From: an uncultured bacterium
GTDB lineage: Bacteria > Actinomycetota > Coriobacteriia > Coriobacteriales > Eggerthellaceae
Reading direction: 5' to 3'
Length of the DNA: 12,010 nt
Assembly: GCA_905215035.1 (NCBI GenBank)
Contig: CAJMOJ010000058.1
Location: 1-12,010 of the forward strand
The notes beneath the pieces are model-generated. The model was not told where the DNA came from and made no database searches. It was given only the letters and a program-made list of their open reading frames with translations. Both the position numbers and the translations under genes were made by a program. Shown piece by piece: positions 1-6,457 of the stretch (position 1 is the stretch's first letter; the number at the start of each line of letters is the position of its first letter).

Positions 1-26
1 AGCAAGAATTTAACTTGGCTCTCTAA
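1..26 (+). other. Upstream fragment of the surface-protein reading frame ending at an in-frame TAA
   Basis: In the frame of the following surface protein, positions 3-23 read QEFNLAL and positions 24-26 are TAA. EFNLAL is the first strand of a pilin-type isopeptide domain: the same protein later has GEFNFKL (from 1089) and GFSFTL (from 537) at the equivalent place. The stop therefore falls inside a domain, not at a natural gene boundary. A single T-to-A change would give AAA (Lys) and join the two parts. The upstream part lies outside the window. Confidence 0.6.
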
Positions 27-2468
27 GACTCAAAAGTAATAGAAAAAGATGGTATTGATCAGATTGTTCCTGATGAGGGAAAGCTATTAGCGACTGCAGC
101 GAACAATACAGAAGGAAAGATCGTTTTTAAATTTGTAGAAAATACTGCAAATGATCCGATAGTTGCAGGCAACAACGAAGGTAAAGTTGACGTATCTGCT
201 TATCGCGATGAGAAAGAGACTAAGACCTTTACGTTCTTCGCTAAAGAGGTGCTGCCAGAGGCTAGTAACCCACTTATTACTTACGATGCAGCATGGCATA
301 AAGTTGATGTTACTGTTGCAGTGACTGCTCAACAAAGAGTGGAGGGAACCGATCTCGAACCGGTTAAAGTAACCACCTACACATCGTCCTTGGAGAGCGT
401 TACCTACTTTACAGCTGATGAGAATGGCAATTGGGTTGAAAACGCTGAGGGCAAAACATTTGTAAATGTTTATCACCCAGAAGGATTCTTGAGTATTCAA
501 GGTAGCAAGAGCTTCTATGGTAGCGAAACAGAAGGTTTTAGCTTTACGTTGCAGCGTATTAATGCTCCTGAAAACGGCAAGCTTGATGTAAATGCAGCTC
601 CCCTTGAGAAAATGAATTATCAAGGAACTACACAGAGCTTCACTAATGGTAGTGCTCCTATCAAATTTGATGAGATTACCTATACTACTGCCGGTGATTA
701 TTGGTACATGATTTCTGAAGATGTATCAGAAGGTGTTATAACTGATCCACGTGTATACGTTGTCAAGGTGACCGTTACTATGGCAGATGATGGTATGAGC
801 CTTATCCCATCGGTAACTGAACTGTATTACGCAGAAGGTATTGAGACTGATCAAGATGGTCAGCAAACACCTGTTGATTTGTATGCTCTTACTGTTAATC
901 CAAGTGATTTAGTAGATGGAGTCATTACAATTCCTGAGCTTGAGTTCAGCAATTTTGACGAGCAACTGGCAACTATGAGTGCTTATGGTTATGCCGTTAA
1001 TGCTGCATCCAATGAGCCCATTGACCAGCAGTGTTTTGTTGACCCTAAGATTATTAAGAACTTAGAAGGACGTTCACTTGTTGAGGGAGAATTTAACTTT
1101 AAGCTTATTGAGTTAACACCTGATGAGAATGGAGTTGTTGACTGGAAGCAGAACCAGGGTGTAGTGATTTCTGAAACCAGTAATGATCGCTATGGCATGG
1201 TTGACTTCGACAAAGCAAATAACGTAAGTGGTGACTGGGAGAACCCAAGCTGTTTGCTCTACACGGCACCAGGTACGTATTACTATCGTGTTGTAGAAGC
1301 TAATGAGCTTGCTGACCTATCCGTAGATTACTCACAAGAAATCATTACCTTTACTACAGTAATTGAGCTCACTGAGACAGGGCAGCTTGAGTGCACAGAC
1401 ATGTACTATGGCCATATTGAAAATGGCGAGAATGTTCGTTATGCCGAGTCTGAAAATCCACAATGGCATCCAACGATGACAAACTATGCTCGTGGCATGG
1501 ATCTGCAGGTTCGCAAGACCAGCGCACTTGATCGCGAGAATGGCCTCGAAGGTGCAACCTATGGATTGTATGCTGTAAATAATGGTGACCAAGCAGACAT
1601 CTTCTTGGGTGAGGGAACCTCTAACGAAGATGGTTGGATTACGTTTAAAAACGTTAGCCTCAATGAAGGCACACTCTACTACTTTAAAGAGCGCTTGGCA
1701 CCAGCAGGACATCCGGTAAGCGAGTTCCGTAGCTCATACTTCTATTTGGTTAAAGATCTATCGGCACCTAATGGATACACGATGATGTACACCGACAGCA
1801 AAGCCGAACTTGGTTCAAAAGCCAATGAGAGTGACATTGTGGCATTGGCAGAAACACGCGATGCTCAAGACGGAACGCAGGGTGGTACACCACAAGGCGC
1901 TCAGTCTGAAGATGGCAACATGCTCTTTACCTTTGAGCAGGACGGCGGTGTATTTGACGAGGCAACATACACTGAAGTTGCTAAAGTTGATACCCGTACT
2001 CATGAGTGGGTCGAAGGTGCTGAGCTTTCCATCATTGAGAAAGATACGGGCACAGTAATTAATAGCTGGACATCAGGTACTACCGTTGAAGTCTTGCAGG
2101 GCAAGCTCAATGTGGATACCACCTATATCTTGCGCGAGGATAAAGCTCCTGAAGGATATGCAAAGGCTGATGATGTTGAATTCAAGATCGACCAATATGG
2201 TGCGGTTGAGATTTTGAGTGGAACCAGCAATGGTAATGCTGAATTACAAGATGCAACCATTAGACTCTACGACACCATGCTTGATGCAGAAGTAGTTGAA
2301 ACGGTTGAGCGCGAGAATGTTGTTGAAACTCCTGACAACACTGCAGGCGGTCTAAGCAAGACTGGTGATTATTTACCAATTGCTGGCGTTGCTTTACTCG
2401 CTTTGGGTAGCTTGATTGTTCTACTCGTGGTTGCTCGCAGGAATAAGAAGAATTCTAGTAAGCAGTAG
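27..2468 (+). CDS. LPXTG-type wall-anchored surface protein with pilin isopeptide and SpaA domains (3' part)
   Basis: This is the C-terminal part of a large cell-surface protein, probably an adhesin or pilus-like protein. The frame is open from 27; the first usual start codon is GTG at 249, which has no properly spaced ribosome binding site, so the true start is probably upstream of the window. Counting from 249 as residue 1, I see two Spy0128/strep-pilin-type isopeptide domains (about 82-200, candidate bond residues Lys87 and Glu157; about 265-400, Lys270 and Glu350), preceded by a third that straddles the stop at 24-26. Two SpaA-type prealbumin-like domains follow (about 419-515 with Lys423/Glu481; about 575-660 with Lys579/Glu630). 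Bond residues are inferred from family pattern. The C terminus has LSKTGD (from residue 702), a hydrophobic segment (about 710-728) and a basic tail RRNKK, a complete sortase sorting signal with Ser in place of the usual Pro. The gene may be a pseudogene because of the stop. Ligand is unknown. Confidence 0.8.
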   Translation, partial: DSKVIEKDGIDQIVPDEGKLLATAANNTEGKIVFKFVENTANDPIVAGNNEGKVDVSAYRDEKETKTFTFFAKEVLPEASNPLITYDAAWHKVDVTVAVTAQQRVEGTDLEPVKVTTYTSSLESVTYFTADENGNWVENAEGKTFVNVYHPEGFLSIQGSKSFYGSETEGFSFTLQRINAPENGKLDVNAAPLEKMNYQGTTQSFTNGSAPIKFDEITYTTAGDYWYMISEDVSEGVITDPRVYVVKVTVTMADDGMSLIPSVTELYYAEGIETDQDGQQTPVDLYALTVNPSDLVDGVITIPELEFSNFDEQLATMSAYGYAVNAASNEPIDQQCFVDPKIIKNLEGRSLVEGEFNFKLIELTPDENGVVDWKQNQGVVISETSNDRYGMVDFDKANNVSGDWENPSCLLYTAPGTYYYRVVEANELADLSVDYSQEIITFTTVIELTETGQLECTDMYYGHIENGENVRYAESENPQWHPTMTNYARGMDLQVRKTSALDRENGLEGATYGLYAVNNGDQADIFLGEGTSNEDGWITFKNVSLNEGTLYYFKERLAPAGHPVSEFRSSYFYLVKDLSAPNGYTMMYTDSKAELGSKANESDIVALAETRDAQDGTQGGTPQGAQSEDGNMLFTFEQDGGVFDEATYTEVAKVDTRTHEWVEGAELSIIEKDTGTVINSWTSGTTVEVLQGKLNVDTTYILREDKAPEGYAKADDVEFKIDQYGAVEILSGTSNGNAELQDATIRLYDTMLDAEVVETVERENVVETPDNTAGGLSKTGDYLPIAGVALLALGSLIVLLVVARRNKKNSSKQ

Positions 2469-2632
2469 TTAACAAGCGCGTTGCCCAGTGATAGAGCGCT
2501 TAGTCGTGATGTGTTGCAGAAGCAATAAGTGACAAAGCGCACAACAAAAGTGTGAAGCGCTCAATATGAAACACACAAGGCAAGGCGTAAAGCAAACATT
2601 TGAATAAAAGCTCCGATGCTTCCCCTCTAGTG
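2469..2632. other. Intergenic stretch without a recognisable gene
   Basis: The 164 bases between the surface-protein stop and the terminator hairpin contain no convincing ORF with a ribosome binding site. AGCGC-type words recur four times (near 2475, 2494, 2537 and 2555), two of them as AGCGCT, but without a clear hairpin or regular spacing. It is most simply the 3' untranslated region of the upstream gene. Confidence 0.4.
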
Positions 2633-2667
2633 AAACCCCACGTGGCTCAATAGGCTGCGTGGGGTTT
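2633..2667 (+). terminator. Rho-independent terminator after the surface-protein gene
   Basis: A perfect 10-bp stem, AAACCCCACG (2633-2642) with CGTGGGGTTT (2658-2667), encloses a 15-nt loop and runs into a short T stretch (2665-2668). It lies about 165 bp after the surface-protein stop and ahead of the cyd promoter region, so it should separate the two transcription units. The A residues on the left arm could give weak function on the other strand. Confidence 0.8.
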
Positions 2668-2714
2668 TGCTTCTAGTGCGCAGTTTTTGTTTGCTGCTGC
2701 CTTTATGCTGCTTT

Positions 2715-2753
2715 CTTGCTCTTTTCTACGAATATTTGTGAGTGTCTGTAATG
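2715..2753. repeat. Copy 1 of a short dispersed sequence (core TTTTCTACGAAT)
   Basis: The exact 12-mer TTTTCTACGAAT at 2722-2733 recurs at 9143-9154, on the far side of the cyd operon. Similarity extends outward: CTTGC two bases upstream in both, GAGTG downstream (after six extra bases here), then TCTGTAATG here against CTGAATG there. No function is known to me. It could be the end of a decayed mobile element or a shared regulatory or processing site. Confidence 0.45.
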
Positions 2754-2768
2754 AAGGCGTGAAAATGC

Positions 2769-2814
2769 CTTCTTGCAAAGAGCGTTATAATTTTTCTCGG
2801 TGATTTGCAAGAAG
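2769..2814 (+). promoter_or_regulatory. Candidate cyd promoter inside an 11-bp perfect inverted repeat
   Basis: TATAAT at 2786-2791 is a perfect -10 hexamer; no good -35 is present at 16-18 bp spacing (AATGCC at 17), which suggests activator dependence or a weak promoter. The -10 lies between CTTCTTGCAAA (2769-2779) and TTTGCAAGAAG (2804-2814), perfect inverted repeats with a 24-base interval. Each arm contains the self-complementary word TTGCAA, and the two centres are 32 bp apart, about three helical turns. This is the layout expected of a paired operator. The predicted start site near 2798 leaves an untranslated leader of about 107 nt before cydD. The regulator cannot be named: the arms do not match the Rex consensus TTGTGAAN4TTCACAA. 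Confidence 0.45.
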
Positions 2815-2885
2815 CGTCGCTAGAAAAACAAATGTTGCTCAAGATGTGCTATCAATACAACGCAACAGATAACGAGGAAGACACA

Positions 2886-2912
2886 ATGAGGGGAGTGCGA
2901 CGCGGTGTTTGA
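2886..2912 (+). CDS. Possible 8-codon leader ORF overlapping the cydD start
   Basis: ATG at 2886 is preceded by a good ribosome binding site (GAGGAAG, 2874-2880) and encodes MRGVRRGV before TGA at 2910-2912. That stop lies just inside cydD, whose GTG start at 2905 is in another frame and has its own AGGGGAG (2889-2895) inside the leader. Such an overlap could couple cydD translation to the leader. Three of its eight codons are Arg. It may be coincidental. Confidence 0.25.
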   Translation: MRGVRRGV

Positions 2913-4593
2913 TACAGAGCTGTTTCGACTTCCTGGTATCAAACTCCTTTTAGGCGTTCTAACTGCGCTCTCGTTCCTGGAAGCGGCTTGTATTGTGGGT
3001 GAGGCATGGGGTTTATCGCATGCGCTGGTGGCACTTTGGCAGGGCGCTTTGTTTGAGCAAACCATTGGGTATTGCATAGTATTTGGCGCTTCATTTTTAG
3101 CGGTGCGCATAGTGCTTAACATCCGTGAAGCCTATGTTGGCCGATACGCATATAAGCAAGCGCGCGCAGAGCGAGGCGCGTTGTTTGAATCCATTTTTAG
3201 AACGGGCGCACCAGCAATACAAGCATTTGGTACAGGAACAACAGCAGCTATGGCACTCGAAGGCGTAGATGCTTTTCAAAAATATCTTGAGATTGTGCTT
3301 CCCAATCTGGTCAAAATGGTGGTTTTGCCATTCGTGTTTGCGATAGTGATTTTTTGTGCCGATTGGGCTTCTGGTCTTATTGTTGTTATGCTCTTGCCGG
3401 CCATGATTATGCTCATGGTTCTTATTGGAAAAACTACGGCCGAAAAGAGTCAATCGCAACATGCAACCTTTAAGGTGATGTCCAATCATTTTATTGATTC
3501 AGTGCGTGGGGTGGCCACGCTTAATACGTTTCGGATTTCCAAAGACTATGCAGTGCGTATTTTTGCGGTAAGTGAACGGTTTCGCAAGGCGACTATGGAG
3601 ACGCTCAAAACAGCAACGCTCTCAGGTGCTACGCTCGATATGTTTGCAACGCTTGCTCTTGCAGCGGTAGCTATCATGTTGGGCATGCGCCTTATCGATG
3701 GGTCGCTTATGTTGCTGCCAGCACTTTTCGTGCTCATTTTGGTGCCAGAATACTTTAGGCCTATTCGTGAATTTGCAGCTGATTATCATGCCAATCTTGA
3801 AGGAATTAATTCGCTTCATACCATTGCTGCTATTCGACAAGCCACGAGCTATATTCCTCCTGCGGTATCACTTCCGGCGTGGGATGAGGAAAGTTCGCTT
3901 TCAATCCATGATTTGGAAAAATCATACGATGGTGTATGCGCGCTCAACCCCTTTACAGCGCAATTTCGTGGGTTCGAGCGCATAGGTGTGATTGGCGCAA
4001 GTGGGTCAGGAAAAAGCACCTTGTTGCGTTTACTTGCAGGATTAGAGGATCCCACGAGCCAGGTCGACCCATCGGCAACATCACGTACGTCGCCTTTTAC
4101 CATTGACGGCACCATCGCGTTAGAGAGTTTGCGGCAAACCGATTGGCAGTCGCAAATTGCGTATATTCCGCAAGATCCTTATATCTTTCATGCCACGGTG
4201 CGTGAAAACTTGGCGTTTTATAATCCGCAGGCAACAGATACTCAGATCTTGGAGGCGCTTGATACGCTTGGATTGATGCAGCTTTTAGATGAGTTGCCGC
4301 AGGGGCTCGATACGCTTTTAGGAGAGGGCGGTCGTGAACTGTCAGGGGGCCAGGCGCAGCGTATCGCATTGGCACGCGTTTTTTTGGACAGCAAGCGCAA
4401 AATTCTCTTGTTTGATGAGCCAACAGCGCATTTAGATGTCGAAACGGAATATGAGCTTAAGGGGCCCATGCTTGCGCTTATGCAGGACAAGCTTGTGGTA
4501 TTTGCGACACATCGACTGCATTGGCTCGATGCGTTTGACACGGTATATGTGCTCGATGAAGAAACTGAGGCAGGAGGTGAGCGCGTATGCTAA
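2905..4593 (+). CDS. cydD: CydD, ABC exporter subunit for cytochrome bd assembly
   Basis: CydD pairs with CydC to form a heterodimeric inner-membrane ABC exporter required for cytochrome bd maturation; the family has been linked to heme and to cysteine/glutathione transport. The 562-residue protein (E. coli CydD is 588) has an N-terminal membrane domain of about six helices and a C-terminal ATPase. I see Walker A GASGSGKST (364-372), signature LSGGQAQR (from 479), Walker B ending in Asp504 with catalytic Glu505, and switch His536. The segment PEYFRPIREFAADYHA at the end of the membrane domain is typical of CydD rather than CydC. GTG at 2905 is chosen because TGA at 2887-2889 closes the frame upstream and AGGGGAG lies 9 nt before it. 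The gene overlaps cydC by 7 nt. It is the first gene of the cyd operon. Confidence 0.9.
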   Translation: MFDTELFRLPGIKLLLGVLTALSFLEAACIVGEAWGLSHALVALWQGALFEQTIGYCIVFGASFLAVRIVLNIREAYVGRYAYKQARAERGALFESIFRTGAPAIQAFGTGTTAAMALEGVDAFQKYLEIVLPNLVKMVVLPFVFAIVIFCADWASGLIVVMLLPAMIMLMVLIGKTTAEKSQSQHATFKVMSNHFIDSVRGVATLNTFRISKDYAVRIFAVSERFRKATMETLKTATLSGATLDMFATLALAAVAIMLGMRLIDGSLMLLPALFVLILVPEYFRPIREFAADYHANLEGINSLHTIAAIRQATSYIPPAVSLPAWDEESSLSIHDLEKSYDGVCALNPFTAQFRGFERIGVIGASGSGKSTLLRLLAGLEDPTSQVDPSATSRTSPFTIDGTIALESLRQTDWQSQIAYIPQDPYIFHATVRENLAFYNPQATDTQILEALDTLGLMQLLDELPQGLDTLLGEGGRELSGGQAQRIALARVFLDSKRKILLFDEPTAHLDVETEYELKGPMLALMQDKLVVFATHRLHWLDAFDTVYVLDEETEAGGERVC

Positions 4594-6344
4594 ATCCTTT
4601 TCAGGCGGTTCGCAGTATCTCTGCCAATCTTGTTATAGCAAAAAAGTTACTCGCAGAAATTCTTGTCTTAGGATTAACGGCATCAGTTTTTGCAGTGGGC
4701 CTTATGTTTGTAGCGGGTTATTTGATTAGCGCCTCGGCTGATAACGTCTCGTCTATTTTAATGCTTAATCTGCCGCTTGCCTTTGTGCAAATTTTTGGGT
4801 TGGGTAAGCCCATCGCTCGCTATTTTGAACGCCTTAAAAGCCACGATTGGGTACTGCGTCTAACCTCCACGCTGCGGTATAGATTGTTTATGGTGGTGCA
4901 AACATGGCAGTGCGCTAATCAGCGCCTCAAAACTGGTGAAGTGCTTGAGTCGCTTGCTCATGATATTGAGCAGGTACAAAATTTTTATCTCCGCACCGTA
5001 TTTCCTGTGCTCATTGCATGGATTGTGGGCGTGTTGCTGGTGATTAGTGCAGGTTTTTTCTCACCACTACTGCTGGTATTTTCTCTTGGTTCGGTAGTAC
5101 TTCTTGGCTTTATCTTGCCTGCGCTTGCAGTTGCGCTTCATAAGGCGCGCATTATGACTATTGCTGCGCAGCGCACTCAGTTGCATGAGGAAGTGGCCGA
5201 TGCGGTTCTTGGCGCTCAAGATGTTGCTATTGCAGATAGAGGGGCATCTTTTACAGCGGCACTCCAGGAAAAGTTTGATGCGCTTTACCGCGATACCGAA
5301 CGCATGGCGCAGATTGATCGCATGCGATTGGTGCTGATTCAGATTCTGTTACTGGTCATATGTTTAGTGCTTATTTGGTGGTCCGCGCAACAATTTGGTG
5401 GTGTTGCAGGTGGTCGTGCCGATTGGATCGTGGCGGTTGCACTGGGCTTCTTTCCGTTGATTGAGATCTTCGCACCTCTGCCGCAGCAGTTTGAAAGCGG
5501 TGTATCGCAAAATGAATCATTGCAGCGGCTTGCTGCGCTAGGGATTAATACGGTTAACGATGGGGCTAACGCTGATGTTTTGTCGTCTGTTACTGCGGTG
5601 ACGCTTGTTACTCCCTACGATATAACATGTGATCAGGTGAGCTTTGCTTATCCTGGTGGCGATATTGTACTTGATGACATTACGCTTGCTATTCCGTATG
5701 GACAAAAAGTCGCGGTGCTTGGCAAAAGTGGCTCTGGCAAAACTACACTTGCACGGCTCTTGCATGCTGATGTTGCGCCTTGTTGTGGATCAGTGTGTAT
5801 AGCGGGTAATCCCATCGGCAAAATACGTGATTCTATCTGGGATTACGTAGGTCTGATTTCACAAGACAGTTACATTTTTGCAATGAGCATTATTGACAAT
5901 CTACGAATTGGAAAAATTGATATTACGGAGGCAGAAGCATGGGATGTGTTAGAAGCAGTCGACTTGAAGTCGTATGTGGAGACACTTCCCGATGGCCTTG
6001 AGACTATGGCCGATGAGGCAGGGTTGCGTTTTTCGGGGGGACAACGTCAACGCCTTGTTTTGGCACGCGTATTGCTTCAGAATCCGCCCATCGTCATTTT
6101 AGATGAGCCAACTGTAGGACTTGATCCTCTTACGGAACGGATCGTTTTAGACACAATTGAGCGTGTGCTCGCAGATAAAACAGTGGTGATGATCACTCAT
6201 CATTTGCAGGGAGTTGAGGATTTTGACCGCGTGGTGTTTGTGGAAAAAGGAAAACTCATTATGGATGGACCTCCGCAGACATTACTGCAGACTAACGCAC
6301 GATATCAAAAGCTTCTTATGTTCGATAAAGGAGCTTTGATATAA
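4587..6344 (+). CDS. cydC: CydC, ABC exporter subunit for cytochrome bd assembly
   Basis: CydC is the second half of the CydDC exporter. The 585-residue protein has a membrane domain with the CydC hallmark RYFERLKSHD (about 79-88) followed by a GEVLESLAHDIEQVQNFYLR block, matching the RYLERLVSHD and GELLNRVVADVDTLDHLYLR blocks of E. coli CydC. The ATPase has Walker A GKSGSGKTT (379-387), signature FSGGQRQR (from 482), Walker B with Asp506 and Glu507, and switch His538. All catalytic residues are intact in both halves of the exporter, so both nucleotide sites look competent. The ATG overlaps the cydD stop (ATGCTAA) and is preceded by AGGAGGTGA (4572-4580), pointing to coupled translation. A 113-bp gap separates it from cydA. 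Confidence 0.9.
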   Translation: MLNPFQAVRSISANLVIAKKLLAEILVLGLTASVFAVGLMFVAGYLISASADNVSSILMLNLPLAFVQIFGLGKPIARYFERLKSHDWVLRLTSTLRYRLFMVVQTWQCANQRLKTGEVLESLAHDIEQVQNFYLRTVFPVLIAWIVGVLLVISAGFFSPLLLVFSLGSVVLLGFILPALAVALHKARIMTIAAQRTQLHEEVADAVLGAQDVAIADRGASFTAALQEKFDALYRDTERMAQIDRMRLVLIQILLLVICLVLIWWSAQQFGGVAGGRADWIVAVALGFFPLIEIFAPLPQQFESGVSQNESLQRLAALGINTVNDGANADVLSSVTAVTLVTPYDITCDQVSFAYPGGDIVLDDITLAIPYGQKVAVLGKSGSGKTTLARLLHADVAPCCGSVCIAGNPIGKIRDSIWDYVGLISQDSYIFAMSIIDNLRIGKIDITEAEAWDVLEAVDLKSYVETLPDGLETMADEAGLRFSGGQRQRLVLARVLLQNPPIVILDEPTVGLDPLTERIVLDTIERVLADKTVVMITHHLQGVEDFDRVVFVEKGKLIMDGPPQTLLQTNARYQKLLMFDKGALI

Positions 6345-6457
6345 GCTTTTAGAGAGTACGAGTCAGATACTGCTCGAAAGACGTTACAGCCAATAGATTT
6401 TATGGGTAAACCAGTTCGATGTCTTAGGGCAGCACGAGTATAAGAAAGGAGATTTGT
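6345..6457 (+). other. cydC-cydA intergenic gap with strong cydA ribosome binding site
   Basis: The 113-bp gap is the largest inside the operon. AAAGGAG at 6445-6451, 6 nt before the cydA ATG, is a strong ribosome binding site. I see no -35/-10 pair good enough to call an internal promoter and no T-tailed hairpin, so read-through from cydDC into cydAB is the simplest reading. Confidence 0.45.

Noticed and set aside
87..623. 178-codon minus-strand ORF under the first surface protein
   Set aside because: It lies antiparallel to a frame with clear domain structure, has no ribosome binding site and no recognisable motif; it is a shadow.
2469..2632. Four AGCGC words as a regulatory or CRISPR-like array
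   Set aside because: The words are too short, spacing is irregular and the sequence between them is unrelated.
2734..2830. Minus-strand frame ending at TAG in copy 1 of the TTTTCTACGAAT repeat, as a second relic of the same gene
   Set aside because: The frame is open for only about 35 codons and shows just a loose similarity (FITDTHKYS against FTFSTHS) that the DNA repeat alone explains.
3097..3489. 130-codon minus-strand ORF opposite cydD
   Set aside because: It is wholly inside the strongly supported CydD membrane domain and has a His/Cys/Asn-rich composition typical of antisense frames.
6307..6350. AAAAGCTT/AAGCTTTT inverted repeat at the end of cydC as a terminator
   Set aside because: The stem is 8 bp of AT-rich sequence with a 28-nt loop inside the coding end and only four T; it is too weak to call and would cut the operon.
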